Shown here: positions 1 to 8,585 of the stretch, piece after piece
Numbering within the stretch: position 1 is the stretch's first letter
Layout: every line of letters starts with the position of its first letter
NCBI RefSeq assembly: GCF_021919125.1
Contig: NZ_CP083439.1
Span: 3,100,001 to 3,164,000 of the forward strand
Reading direction: 5' to 3'
Length of the DNA: 64,000 nucleotides
Origin: Clavibacter sp. A6099
GTDB taxonomy: Bacteria > Actinomycetota > Actinomycetes > Actinomycetales > Microbacteriaceae
Notes under the pieces: generated by a model
The model's input: the letters and a program-made list of their open reading frames with translations, nothing else
Databases searched by the model: none
What the model was told of the DNA's origin: nothing
Translations under genes and position numbers: made by a program

Positions 1-190
1 TGTGGCGCCCGTTGACGCTCCACTCGGTCTGGCCGTGGCGCACCATGACGATGCGGCCGCGGACCTTCTCCTGCCACTCCGGGGTGCCGGGGATCTCGGC
101 GCGCGCTATGGCCGCATCCACCTCCGCGTACATCGGCGCGACGTCGTCGCGGGCGAGGCGCTTGGCGGTGGCGGGGTTCATGCCGGTCAT
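1..190 (-). CDS. Histidine phosphatase family protein (partial, N-terminal part only)
   Basis: The first 63 residues are inside the window; the rest lies beyond base 1. Residues 51-57 read RHGQTEW, the phosphohistidine (RHG) signature of the phosphoglycerate mutase-like histidine phosphatase superfamily, in which this His is transiently phosphorylated. A roughly 45-residue leader precedes the motif, which is longer than in most family members. I start at the ATG at 190 because a GGAGGAGA Shine-Dalgarno lies about 8 bases upstream; a second ATG lies at 181. The substrate cannot be told from this fragment. Confidence 0.8.
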   Translation of the reverse strand, partial: MTGMNPATAKRLARDDVAPMYAEVDAAIARAEIPGTPEWQEKVRGRIVMVRHGQTEWSVNGRH

Positions 191-288
191 GGCGGGGGTC
201 TCCTCCGTCGCCCGGGAGGGGTGGCGGGCGACATCCGACTCTACGCCCGGGCGGATCCACGACCGGTGGGCGGCGGGACCCGCGCGGC

Positions 289-1197
289 TCAGTGCACGTG
301 CTCCAGCAGGTCGAACCCGACCACGCCCAGGGCGTCGCGGACGGCCAGGCGGGCGCGGAGGTCGGCGTCGTCGAAGTGGACCATGACGGCGTACGCGACC
401 GCGCCGCGCGGCCCGCGGAGCACGCCCGCCTCCGCGCGCACGCCCGCGTCGACGCCCGTGCAGTCGACGAGCGCCATGCCGTGCTCGCCGCCGCGGCCCA
501 CGGGCGCGTCCAGCCCGAAGGACGCCGCGACCATCGAGCGGTCGGTGTTGAGCGCGAGCCAGCCGACCACGCGCGTGCTCGTCTCCTCGTCGACCACCTC
601 GCCGTGCACGAGCGAGGCGAACAGCGACGCGAGCTCGCGGGCGGATCCCACGGAGAGCTGCGGGGCGTCGTCCGGCCCGCGGGTGCCGCGCGCCACGTCG
701 AGGAGCGCCGTGCGACGGAGGCCGAGCGACTCGGCGCGCGTGCGGACGGCGTCGAGGCCGACGAGCCCGAGGAGCGCGTTGGTGGCGGCCGCGTCGCCCG
801 TCGCGCCGACGAGCGAGGCCAGGTCGGTGACGGGCAGCGACGGGACCACGAGGTGGCGCCAGAGGCCCGCGGTGCCGCCCTCGTCGTCCGGCCGGCGATC
901 CACGAGGTGCAGCGGCGAGAGGTCGCCCGAGGTCATGCGCGCGGAGAGCTCGACGAGGAGCAGCACGCGGCCGAGGCCCGCGGCGGGCAGGGCGACGTGG
1001 TCGTCGACCGCGAGCACGACCTCGCCGGAGTCGAGGTCGGTCGCGCGGGCCGCGACCCGCATGCCGTCGAGGGCGAGTCCGCCGAGCGCGCGGAAGGCAC
1101 TGCGGAAGCCGTCGGTCGGCTCCTGCCCCGCGTGGCGCGCGGGACCGCCCCCGGCGTGCCGGGAGCGGCGTCGCGGATCCTCGCCGGTCGCGCTCAT
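289..1197 (-). CDS. Class A beta-lactamase-fold protein with degenerate active site
   Basis: The 302-residue protein aligns by eye with serine hydrolases of the class A beta-lactamase/PBP family, but every catalytic motif is changed. The SxxK motif is GLGR (residues 74-77, in the context LPAA-GLGR-VLLL), the SDN loop is GDA (134-136, followed by AATN), and the KTG box is CTG (246-248, followed by VDAGVRAEAG). The fold-defining hydrophobic pattern is intact, so this looks like a maintained non-catalytic protein rather than a decayed gene. No signal peptide or lipobox is evident. The stop of the M13 peptidase gene lies 22 bases from this start and both run leftward, so they may be cotranscribed. 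A binding or sensing role is only inference. Confidence 0.7.
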   Translation of the reverse strand: MSATGEDPRRRSRHAGGGPARHAGQEPTDGFRSAFRALGGLALDGMRVAARATDLDSGEVVLAVDDHVALPAAGLGRVLLLVELSARMTSGDLSPLHLVDRRPDDEGGTAGLWRHLVVPSLPVTDLASLVGATGDAAATNALLGLVGLDAVRTRAESLGLRRTALLDVARGTRGPDDAPQLSVGSARELASLFASLVHGEVVDEETSTRVVGWLALNTDRSMVAASFGLDAPVGRGGEHGMALVDCTGVDAGVRAEAGVLRGPRGAVAYAVMVHFDDADLRARLAVRDALGVVGFDLLEHVH

Positions 1198-1219
1198 CGC
1201 CCGCTCATCGCCGGGCGCG

Positions 1220-3202
1220 TCACCAGATGGTGACGCGGGCCTCCTCGTCGAGCCACAGGCCGTCGCCCGGCTGCACGCCGAACGTGTCGTAGAACGCGTC
1301 GATGTTGCGGACGATCTGGTTGCAGCGGAACTCGTTCGGCGCGTGGGGGTCGATGGCGAGCAGGCGCATCACCTCGGCGTCGCGGCCCTTCTGCTGCCAG
1401 GCCTGCGCCCAGGAGAGGAAGAACCGCTCGGCGCCCGTGAGCCCGTCGATCACGGGCGGCTCCGCGCCGTCGAGCGAGAGGAGGTACGCCTTCCACGCGA
1501 TGGAGAGGCCGCCGAGGTCGCCGATGTTCTCGCCGATGGTGAGCGCGCCGTTCACGTGCGGGGCGTCGGCGCCCGAGAGCTGCGCCGGCACGAGCGCGTC
1601 GTACTGCTGGATGAGCGACGCGGTGCGCTCCTCGAACGCGGCGCGGTCGGCCGGCGTCCACCAGTCGGTGAGGCGTCCGTCGCCGTCGTAGCGCGAGCCC
1701 TGGTCGTCGAAGCCGTGGCCGATCTCGTGGCCGATGACCGCGCCGATCGCGCCGTAGTTCGCGGCCGGATCGCGCGCCTCGTCGAAGAACGGGAACTGCA
1801 GGATCGCGGCCGGGAACACGATCTCGTTGAAGCCGGGGTTGTAGTACGCGTTGATGGTCTGCGGCGTCATGAACCACTCGTCGCGATCCAGCGGGGCGCC
1901 GATCTTCGCGAGCTCGCGGCGGGTCTCGAAGCGGGCGGTCGCGCGCACGTTGCCGACGAGGTCGGTCGGGTCGATCTCGAGCGCGGAGTAGTCGCGCCAC
2001 GTGTCGGGGAAGCCGATCTTCGGCGTGAACTTCTCGAGCTTCTCCAGCGCCCGGCCGCGGGTCTCCTCGGTCATCCACTCGAGGCCCGAGATGGAGTCGC
2101 GGTACGCCTGCACGAGGTGCCCGACGAGCACGTCCATCTCGGCCTTGGCGGTGGGCGAGAAGTGGCGCTCGACGTAGATCCGGCCGATCGCCTCGCCCAT
2201 CGCGCCCTCGACCAGCGAGACGCCGCGCTTCCACCGCACGCGCTGCTCGGGCGCGCCCGTGAGCGTGCGGCCGTAGAAGTCGAAGGACGCCTCCGAGAAG
2301 GCCTTCGGCAGCAGGGCCGCGTTGGAGCGGACGACCTGCCAGGTGAGCCAGTCGCGGAGCGCGGGGACCTCGTCCGCGGTGAGCAGCGCGCCGAGCCCCT
2401 CGGCGAAGCTCGGCTCGCGCAGCACGACCTCGTCGAGCGCCGCGGCGGGGGCGTCGAGGGCGTCGCGCCAGATGTCCAGGTCGGCATCCGCGGCACCGGC
2501 GACCAGATCGCGGAGCCCGGCCCACGTGATGAGGTTGTAGGTGGCCTGGCTGTCGCGGGTGCGGACGTTGTCCCAGTGGGCGGCGGCGATGCGGGTCTCG
2601 AGGTCGAGGATCCGGTCGGCGCGGGCGGACGCGTCGTCGAGGCCGGCGAGGTCGAGCATGCGCTCGACGAACGCGCGGTACGCCGTGCGGATGTCCGCGT
2701 GGCCGTCCTCGCGGTAGTAGCTCTCGTCGGGCAGGCCGATGCCGCCCTGCTCGATCTGCACGACGTAGCGCTCGGGGTCGCCCGGGTCGTTGTCGACGAA
2801 GAGGCCGAGCAGGCCGCTCACGTTGGTCTGCTCGAGGGCTCCCAGCGTGCGCAGGAAGGACGGCACGTCGGTGACGGCGGCAGCGGCGTCGAGCTGGTCG
2901 CGGATCGGCTCGACGCCGAGGCGCTCGACGCGCTCCTCGTCCATGAAGCTGGTGAAGAGGTCGCCGGTCTTGCGCTCCTCGGTGCCGGGCTCGGCGTCGA
3001 CGGCCTCCTCGATGATCACGCGGACGGCGTCCTCGGCCGCCTCGGCGAGCTGGTGGAACGAGCCCCAGCGCGCCTTGTCGTCGGGGATCTCGGTGCGGTC
3101 GAGCCAGCGCCCGTTCACGTGGAGGTAGAGGTCGTCCTGCGGGCGCACCCCCGCGTCCAGCTCGTCGGTGCGGATCCCGGTCGGAGGTGTCTCGGCGCTC
3201 AT
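1220..3202 (-). CDS. pepO: M13 family zinc metallopeptidase (neprilysin/PepO-like)
   Basis: This 660-residue protein has the full M13 signature. The zinc-binding motif HEIGH is at about residues 492-496, and the third-ligand motif ENIGD at about 558-562, followed by LGGL. The NAYYNP substrate-binding motif precedes them and the C-terminal RCNQ...GD block follows. The N-terminal PQDDLYLHVNGRWL block is also typical. No signal peptide is visible, so it is probably cytoplasmic, like many actinobacterial PepO proteins that degrade oligopeptides. I chose ATG 3202, where the conserved N-terminus begins. An in-frame upstream start at 3265 would run through the palindromic operator shared with the divergent XRE gene. 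Expression is therefore probably controlled by that operator. Confidence 0.92.
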   Translation of the reverse strand: MSAETPPTGIRTDELDAGVRPQDDLYLHVNGRWLDRTEIPDDKARWGSFHQLAEAAEDAVRVIIEEAVDAEPGTEERKTGDLFTSFMDEERVERLGVEPIRDQLDAAAAVTDVPSFLRTLGALEQTNVSGLLGLFVDNDPGDPERYVVQIEQGGIGLPDESYYREDGHADIRTAYRAFVERMLDLAGLDDASARADRILDLETRIAAAHWDNVRTRDSQATYNLITWAGLRDLVAGAADADLDIWRDALDAPAAALDEVVLREPSFAEGLGALLTADEVPALRDWLTWQVVRSNAALLPKAFSEASFDFYGRTLTGAPEQRVRWKRGVSLVEGAMGEAIGRIYVERHFSPTAKAEMDVLVGHLVQAYRDSISGLEWMTEETRGRALEKLEKFTPKIGFPDTWRDYSALEIDPTDLVGNVRATARFETRRELAKIGAPLDRDEWFMTPQTINAYYNPGFNEIVFPAAILQFPFFDEARDPAANYGAIGAVIGHEIGHGFDDQGSRYDGDGRLTDWWTPADRAAFEERTASLIQQYDALVPAQLSGADAPHVNGALTIGENIGDLGGLSIAWKAYLLSLDGAEPPVIDGLTGAERFFLSWAQAWQQKGRDAEVMRLLAIDPHAPNEFRCNQIVRNIDAFYDTFGVQPGDGLWLDEEARVTIW

Positions 3203-3245
3203 GGGCACGAGCCTAGGGGCGTCCGCCGGATCCGCGCCGGGAGAG

Positions 3246-3292
3246 ATGACAAGCGCGCTTGACACCGCCCGGGTGTCAAGCTAGCTTGTCAT
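3246..3292. promoter_or_regulatory. Twin palindromic operator between pepO and the XRE gene
   Basis: Two 21-bp arms (3246-3266 and 3272-3292) are inverted copies of each other with two mismatches, and each arm is itself a dyad built on TGACAAGC/GCTTGACA. They fill most of the interval between divergent starts at 3202 and 3295. A dimeric XRE regulator encoded immediately to the right is the obvious candidate ligand. Confidence 0.6.
3259..3287 (+). promoter_or_regulatory. Promoter of the XRE gene, embedded in its operator
   Basis: TTGACA (3259-3264), a 17-bp spacer and TAGCTT (3282-3287) place transcription start at about 3293-3295. That is at the ATG at 3295, so the transcript would be leaderless. 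There is no Shine-Dalgarno before that ATG. Both boxes lie inside the palindromic arms, so a bound repressor would mask them. Confidence 0.55.
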
Positions 3293-3294
3293 CC

Positions 3295-3492
3295 ATGCGC
3301 AGCGAGGTGAGGGGGCTCCGGACGGCGGCCGGGCTCTCCCAGCAGTCCCTCGCCGACGCGCTCGGCGTCTCCCGCCAGACGATCAACGCCATCGAGACCG
3401 GTCGCTACGACCCGTCGCTCGCGCTCGCCGTGAAGACGGCGCGCTTCTTCCACCGGACCGTCGAGGAGGTCTTCCATGTCGAAGACGACTGA
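3295..3492 (+). CDS. Small XRE-family transcriptional regulator
   Basis: The 65-residue protein is almost entirely a Cro/C1-type helix-turn-helix: LSQQSLADALGVSRQTINAIE is the canonical HTH, and a short EVFHVEDD tail follows. It belongs to the compact regulators usually paired with a small membrane protein, and that gene follows here with a 17-bp overlap. The start at 3295 is set by the conserved N-terminus (MRSEVRGLRTAAGLSQ) and by the promoter just upstream. It probably represses itself and the divergent peptidase through the twin palindromes. Confidence 0.9.
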   Translation: MRSEVRGLRTAAGLSQQSLADALGVSRQTINAIETGRYDPSLALAVKTARFFHRTVEEVFHVEDD

Positions 3493-3877
3493 ACGCCGCG
3501 GGATCTCCCGCATCAACACCGTGATCGTGGCGGTGTTCGCGCTGGCCGCCCTCGTCGTGCTCGTGGCCGGGCACCCGGACTCCGCGGTGCTGCTCGGCGT
3601 GATCGCGGTCGTGTGGCTGCTGTCGTCCCTCACCTCCGCGCGACCCGAGGTCAGCGACGCGAGCCGCATCGAGGGGCTCGAGTACCGCGACGAGCGCGAC
3701 CGGCAGCTCGCCCTGAAGGGGTTCGCCGCGGTGGGCGTGGCGGCCCTCGTCCTCTCGTTCGGCGCGTTCCTCGTCTCGCTCCTGGTGGACGGCATCGACA
3801 GGTGGCTCGCCGTGCAGATGATCGTGCTGTTCGTCGTGTGGGGCGTCGCCAACCGGATCGCGGTCCGCCGGGGCTGA
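3476..3877 (+). CDS. Four-helix membrane protein paired with the XRE regulator
   Basis: The 133-residue protein has two hydrophobic hairpins: helices at about 14-33 and 37-53, then 80-105 and 112-127. Between them is a charged cytoplasmic loop (EYRDERDRQLALKG) characteristic of DUF2178-type proteins. The start lies within the last codons of the XRE gene, so translation is probably coupled. XRE plus DUF2178-like membrane protein is a common gene pair; its biochemical role is not known to me. Confidence 0.75.
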   Translation: MSKTTERRGISRINTVIVAVFALAALVVLVAGHPDSAVLLGVIAVVWLLSSLTSARPEVSDASRIEGLEYRDERDRQLALKGFAAVGVAALVLSFGAFLVSLLVDGIDRWLAVQMIVLFVVWGVANRIAVRRG

Positions 3878-3984
3878 CCGGCCGATCGCGCCGGATCCGC
3901 CCCCGGAAACGCCACCGCAACACGGCGTCGGTACGCTCGCCGATCGGGGCGTCTCCCCACACACCCGCGCGAGAGCAGGCGATC

Positions 3985-5268
3985 ATGGCCCGACAGATCT
4001 GGACCCTCCACGGCGACGGCAAGGCGGTCGCCACCTCCGCGGTCGTCGGCCCCGGCGAGCGCCTCACCTGGCCGCGCACGATCGGGCTCGGGATGCAGCA
4101 CGTCGTCGCGATGTTCGGCGCGACCTTCCTCGTCCCCGCGCTCACGGGCTTCCCGCCCACGACCACGCTGTTCTTCTCCGGGCTCGGCACGATCCTCTTC
4201 CTCCTGATCACCAAGAACCGGCTGCCCAGCTACCTCGGGTCGTCGTTCGCGTTCCTCGCGCCGATCGGCGCGGCCAATGCGGCAACGGCCGCGGGCGGCG
4301 GCGGGATCGGGGCGGCGCTCGCGGGGATCGTCGCGGTCGGCGTGATGCTCGCGATCGTCGGCGGCATCGTGCAGCTCACGGGCACGGGCTGGATCGACGC
4401 GCTGCTGCCGCCCGTGGTGGCGGGCGCGATCGTGGCGCTCATCGGCTTCAACCTGGCGTCGGCCGCGCGGGACAACTTCGCGAAGGCGCCCGTGACGGCG
4501 ACCATCACGCTCGCCGCCGTGATCCTCTCGACCGTGCTGTTCCGCGGGATCCTCGGCCGGCTCTCCATCGTGCTCGGCGTGGTCGTGGGCTACGTCGTGG
4601 CGGCGATCCGGGGCGAGATCGACTTCTCCAAGCTCGAGGCCGCCGCGTGGATCGGGCTGCCCGAGTTCCACGCGCCCGAGATCACGCCGCAGTTCTGGGC
4701 GCTGCTGCCCGCGTTCCTGCCCGTCGTGCTCGTGCTCGTCGCCGAGAACGTGGGCCACATCCGCGGCGTCGCCCAGATGACCGACGGGAGCGTGAACAGG
4801 CTGACCGGCCGCGCGCTCCTCGCCGACGGCCTCGCGACCGTGCTCGCGGGCCTCGGCGGCGGATCCGGCACCACGACCTACGGCGAGAACATCGGCGTGA
4901 TGGCGGCCACCCGCGTCTACTCGACCGCCGCGTACTGGGTGGCGGGCGCGTTCGCCGTGCTGCTCGGACTCTCGCCCAAGGTCGGCGCGGTGATCGACAC
5001 GATCCCGGCCGGCGTGCTCGGCGGCGTGACGACCGCGCTGTACGGCCTCATCGGGATCATCGGCGTGAAGATCTGGCTGGACAACAAGGTGGACTTCGCG
5101 AAGCCCGTCAACCAGCTCACCGCGGCGACCGCGCTCATCGTCGCGATCGCGCCCTTCACCTTCACGCTCGGCACCGTGACGTTCAACGGCATCGCGCTCG
5201 GCACCGTCGCGGCGATCGTCGTCTACCACGTGATGAGCACGGTCGCGCGGCTGCGCGGGACCGCCTGA
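3985..5268 (+). CDS. NCS2 family nucleobase:cation symporter (uracil/xanthine permease type)
   Basis: The 427-residue protein has about 14 membrane segments. The family's two key motifs are present: AENVGHIR, where the Glu matches the substrate-binding Glu of UraA TM8, and GGSGTTTYGENIGV, where the Glu belongs to TM10. It should import uracil or a related nucleobase with protons. ATG 3985 is preceded by a GAGAGCAGG-like ribosome site. It stands alone, with a hairpin downstream. The exact substrate (uracil, xanthine or urate) cannot be decided from the sequence, although the UraA-like spacing favours a pyrimidine. Confidence 0.88.
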   Translation: MARQIWTLHGDGKAVATSAVVGPGERLTWPRTIGLGMQHVVAMFGATFLVPALTGFPPTTTLFFSGLGTILFLLITKNRLPSYLGSSFAFLAPIGAANAATAAGGGGIGAALAGIVAVGVMLAIVGGIVQLTGTGWIDALLPPVVAGAIVALIGFNLASAARDNFAKAPVTATITLAAVILSTVLFRGILGRLSIVLGVVVGYVVAAIRGEIDFSKLEAAAWIGLPEFHAPEITPQFWALLPAFLPVVLVLVAENVGHIRGVAQMTDGSVNRLTGRALLADGLATVLAGLGGGSGTTTYGENIGVMAATRVYSTAAYWVAGAFAVLLGLSPKVGAVIDTIPAGVLGGVTTALYGLIGIIGVKIWLDNKVDFAKPVNQLTAATALIVAIAPFTFTLGTVTFNGIALGTVAAIVVYHVMSTVARLRGTA

Positions 5269-5275
5269 TCGCGTG

Positions 5276-5303
5276 GGCGGCCCCCCGCTCACGGCGGGCC
5301 GCC
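5276..5303 (+). terminator. Hairpin after the NCS2 permease gene
   Basis: GGCGGCCC (5276-5283) pairs perfectly with GGGCCGCC (5296-5303) across a 12-base loop, just after the stop at 5268. There is no T-tract, as is usual for actinobacterial terminators. Confidence 0.4.
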
Positions 5304-5419
5304 GTCCGCGTGTCCTAGCATCGCGGGTGCGCCGCCCGCCGGCCGGGCGTCCGCGAGCCGGGCTCCGGCCGCCGCGGGCCGCGTCCACGTCCGTCCCGAC
5401 CGCAGGAGAACCACCCGAC

Positions 5420-5458
5420 ATGCACCCGCCTGCGCGCCGAGAGGGCGCCGCCCGGTGA
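5420..5458 (+). CDS. Possible 12-residue leader peptide
   Basis: ATG 5420 has a better ribosome site (CAGGAGAA, ending about 9 bases upstream) than the gene it precedes. The frame encodes 12 residues, and its TGA stop overlaps the GTG start of the mannosyltransferase-like gene (GTGA, 5455-5458). This arrangement would deliver terminating ribosomes to the downstream start. The peptide (MHPPARREGAAR) has no attenuation-type run of one amino acid. Confidence 0.4.
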   Translation: MHPPARREGAAR

Positions 5459-6837
5459 CCGCGGACGCGTCCCTCGCCGCGCACGCCGTCCGCCCGCCTG
5501 CGCGGGGGATCATGTCGCGGCCGTGGCTGGCGTTCGCGCTCTGCCACCTCTGGCTCATCACGCTCAACCTGATCGGCCCCACCTCGGCGCTCACCGACGT
5601 GACGGACGTCTACCGCGTCTGGATGCAGGAGGGGATGGCGGGCGGGGGCCGGGTGGGCGTCGACCTGCCGTGGGTGTACCCGATCCTCGCGGCCGTGCCC
5701 ATGCTCATCTCGCTCGTCGGCGGCACCGCGTTCTACGGCACGGTGTGGCTCGCGCTGGTGACGATGCTCGACGCCGCCGCGTTCGCCCTGCTGCTCCGCA
5801 TCCGCCGCGGGCGGGGCCTCGCTCCCGCCGCCTGGTGGCTCGGCTTCCTCGTCGCGCTCGGGCCCATCTCGCTCGGCCGGATCGACGCGGTCACCGTGCC
5901 CCTCGCCCTCGCCGGCCTGCTCGTGCTCGCGACCCGGCCCGCCCTGGCCTCCGCGCTCCTCACCGTCGGCGCCTGGGTCAAGGTGTGGCCGGCAGCGCTG
6001 CTGCTCACCGGCGTGATCGCCCGCCGCGGGCTCGCGCGCGGCACGGTCGTCGCCGCCGCGCTCGGCACCACGGCCGCCGTCGTCGCCGGATCCCTCACCC
6101 TCGGCAGCGGCGCGAACGTGCTGGGCTTCGTGGGCGAGCAGACCGGCCGCGGGCTGCAGGTCGAGTCGACCGCCGCGCTGTACCACCTGTGGCTCATCGT
6201 CGCGGGCGACGACCGGTACCGCGTGTACCACGACGAGGCCCTCATCACCTTCCAGGTGTCGGGCCCCGGGGTGGACGCCGTCGCGGCCGCGCTCACGCCG
6301 ATCATGCTGGGCGTCGTGCTCGTCGTGACGCTGCTCGGGATCCGCGCCCACCACCGCGGCGCCTCCCCCGCCGCGCTGATCGGGCCGTTGTCGCTCGCGC
6401 TGGTGGCGGCGCTCATCGTGACGAACAAGGTCGGCTCGCCGCAGTACGTGTCGTGGTTCGCCGTGCCGATCATCGTGATGCTCGTGCACGACCGCCACGC
6501 GCCCGGCACGGCCCTCGCGGCGCGCCTGGGGCTGGTCGTGGCCGCGCTCACGCAGCTCGTGTTCCCGTACGCGTACCTGCTGCTCATCGACGTGGTCCCG
6601 GTGATGGTCGGGGTGATCACGCTGCGCGACCTCGGCGAGATCGCGCTCCTGGGCGTGGCCGTGATGCAGCTCGTGCGGCTGCGCGGCACGGCGGAGGACG
6701 GGCCCGCGCGGGTGCGGGCGGGACGCGCGGCGCGGGCCGCCGCGACGGCCCCCGCGACCGCAGCTCCCGCCGCCGCCGCGCACGAGATCAGCCCGTGGCG
6801 GTCGGCGCCCGCGGATCAGGAGCCCGGGACCGCCTGA
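5455..6837 (+). CDS. Polyprenyl-phosphate-dependent GT-C mannosyltransferase-like membrane protein (DUF2029/GT87)
   Basis: The 460-residue protein has about 10-11 membrane helices and an early acidic loop (LTDVTDVYRVW, residues 47-56), the position of the catalytic Asp in GT-C enzymes of the alpha-1,2-mannosyltransferase type. These enzymes add sugars from polyprenyl-phosphate donors to lipoglycans or proteins outside the membrane. The tail (about 420-460) is a low-complexity Ala/Arg/Pro stretch. The GTG at 5455 overlaps the leader-peptide stop; an ATG at 5512 (MSRPWLAF) is an alternative start. The 3' end overlaps the convergent allophanate hydrolase gene by 22 bases. Confidence 0.7.
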   Translation: MTADASLAAHAVRPPARGIMSRPWLAFALCHLWLITLNLIGPTSALTDVTDVYRVWMQEGMAGGGRVGVDLPWVYPILAAVPMLISLVGGTAFYGTVWLALVTMLDAAAFALLLRIRRGRGLAPAAWWLGFLVALGPISLGRIDAVTVPLALAGLLVLATRPALASALLTVGAWVKVWPAALLLTGVIARRGLARGTVVAAALGTTAAVVAGSLTLGSGANVLGFVGEQTGRGLQVESTAALYHLWLIVAGDDRYRVYHDEALITFQVSGPGVDAVAAALTPIMLGVVLVVTLLGIRAHHRGASPAALIGPLSLALVAALIVTNKVGSPQYVSWFAVPIIVMLVHDRHAPGTALAARLGLVVAALTQLVFPYAYLLLIDVVPVMVGVITLRDLGEIALLGVAVMQLVRLRGTAEDGPARVRAGRAARAAATAPATAAPAAAAHEISPWRSAPADQEPGTA

Positions 6838-8585
6838 CCGCGGGACGCCAGGTACCGCATCCACCCGCCGTGCGCGCTGATGTCCGGCGCGTCGGCCGTG
6901 TCGGTGCAGAGGAACCCGACGGCCCACGTGCCGTCCTCGAGCTCCAGCGGCCCGAGGGCCATGGGTCGGACCATGCCGGCGAGGAACGCGGCGAGGCCGG
7001 CGCGGGTGAGGGTCCAGGCCTCGCCCGCGAGCGCGACGCCGTCGCCGTCGGGCGCCGGCGCGACGCCCGGTCGCGCGGGCTCGCCCGGGAGGTGCGCCAT
7101 GCGGTACCCGGCGCTCGTGCGCACGTCGCGGGAGAAGCGCGCGCCGAGGTCGCTGAGCTGGCGGTGCAGGGGCTGCCCGCCCAGATGCGCGCCGAACACG
7201 ACCACGTCGACCGCGTCGGTCGGCAGGAGGGCCGGACGCGCGGGGTCGCCGGTGATCCGGCCGGCGAGGTCGATCACGACCTGGTCGGCGAACGCGGGCG
7301 CGACGAGGCTGACGCCGAACGGGGATCCGTCCGCCTCCCCCGCGGGCACCGCGACGGCGCACAGGTCGAAGAGGTTCACGAAGTTCGTGTACGTGCCGAG
7401 GCGCGCGTTGACGGCGACCGGCTCGGCGGCGACCTCGGCGAGCGTCGGGTGCTCCGTGGTCGTCGGCAGCAGCAGCGCGTCGATCCCGCGACGGGCGCCG
7501 CCCGGGGCGTCGAACACCGCGCACGCGTCGACGCGCAGGCGCTCGAGCAGCGCGCGGTCCTCCACGAGCCGGTGCGCGGGGATCTCGAGGGCGGCGCGCA
7601 CGATGCCGGCGACCGTGGGATCCAGGTCCGCCGCGTCCGCGAGCACGGACGGCCCCGCCGCCTCGCAGCGCTCGGCCACGAGCGCGCCCTCGTAGAGGAG
7701 GAGCGCGGCGCGGAGGAAGGGGCCGAGGTCGACGGTCTCGACGACGGCGCCCGAGGCGCGCATCCGCTCGACGGCCGCCGCGAACGCCGCCTGGGCGCCG
7801 GGCGAGAGGGGCGCGAGGTCGCGGTCGGCGGGAACGCCGATCACGGGCGCGCCGCGCGGCGCGAGGCGCGTGGTGGACGGCCAGTCGCGGCTCGCGGGAT
7901 CCGCCGGGTCGGGCCCGACCATCACGGCGAGCGCGCGCTGCGCGGTCGCGAGGTCCGCGGCGAGCACGCTCACGGTGTCGTAGGAGCGGCAGGCGGGCAC
8001 GACGCCCGTGGCGGGCACCAGGCCGAGCGTGGGCTTGATCCCGACGAGGCCGTGCAGCGCGGCGGGCACCCGGCCGGATCCCGCGGTGTCGGTGCCGAGC
8101 GCCACGTCGACGAGGCCGAGCGCGACGGCGACCGCCGAGCCGGAGCTGGATCCGCCCGAGATGCGGTAGGGCCGGGTCGCGTGCCGCACGGCCCCGTAGG
8201 GGCTGCGCGTGCCGACGAGACCGGTGGCGAACTGGTCGAGGTTGGTCTTGCCGAGCACGAGCGCGCCGGCCTCCCGGAGGCGCGCGACCGCGGGCGCGTC
8301 GGCCTCGGGCGCGGTGGCGGCGGACGGGCAGGCGGCGGTCGTGGGCATCCCGGCGACGTCGATGTTGTCCTTCACGGCCACGAGCCAGCCCGCGAGCGGC
8401 AGCGCACCCGCCGGCGCCCGGGCGATGCGGTCGTCGAGCTCGGCGGCGCGTTGCCGGGCCTCGGCCGGGTCGAGCAGCGTGATCCACACCTCGGGCCGGT
8501 CGACCTCCGCGATGCGCGCATAGGCGGCCGCCACGCGGTCGACGACGGACGCGGATCCCACGGGCGGCAGCGCGGTCGCGCTCAC
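6816..8585 (-). CDS. atzF: Allophanate hydrolase (amidase-signature family)
   Basis: The enzyme hydrolyses allophanate to ammonia and carbon dioxide. The 589 residues comprise an amidase-signature domain (about 1-450) and the C-terminal allophanate hydrolase domain (about 455-589). The Lys-Ser-Ser triad reads K72 (VAVKDNID), S146 (ISGGSSSGS) and S170 ([10 protein letters not shown]). The spacings of 74 and 24 match those I recall for Pseudomonas AtzF (K91, S165, S189). The GTG start overlaps the stop of the biuret hydrolase gene (GTGA), so it is the last gene of a three-gene operon. There is no biotin-dependent urea carboxylase nearby, so allophanate most likely comes from biuret rather than urea. 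Confidence 0.92.
   Translation of the reverse strand: MSATALPPVGSASVVDRVAAAYARIAEVDRPEVWITLLDPAEARQRAAELDDRIARAPAGALPLAGWLVAVKDNIDVAGMPTTAACPSAATAPEADAPAVARLREAGALVLGKTNLDQFATGLVGTRSPYGAVRHATRPYRISGGSSSGSAVAVALGLVDVALGTDTAGSGRVPAALHGLVGIKPTLGLVPATGVVPACRSYDTVSVLAADLATAQRALAVMVGPDPADPASRDWPSTTRLAPRGAPVIGVPADRDLAPLSPGAQAAFAAAVERMRASGAVVETVDLGPFLRAALLLYEGALVAERCEAAGPSVLADAADLDPTVAGIVRAALEIPAHRLVEDRALLERLRVDACAVFDAPGGARRGIDALLLPTTTEHPTLAEVAAEPVAVNARLGTYTNFVNLFDLCAVAVPAGEADGSPFGVSLVAPAFADQVVIDLAGRITGDPARPALLPTDAVDVVVFGAHLGGQPLHRQLSDLGARFSRDVRTSAGYRMAHLPGEPARPGVAPAPDGDGVALAGEAWTLTRAGLAAFLAGMVRPMALGPLELEDGTWAVGFLCTDTADAPDISAHGGWMRYLASRGQAVPGS

Noticed and set aside
3203-3265. Upstream in-frame start for the M13 peptidase at 3265.
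   Set aside because: It would place 21 unconserved residues across the shared operator; the family N-terminus begins after ATG 3202.
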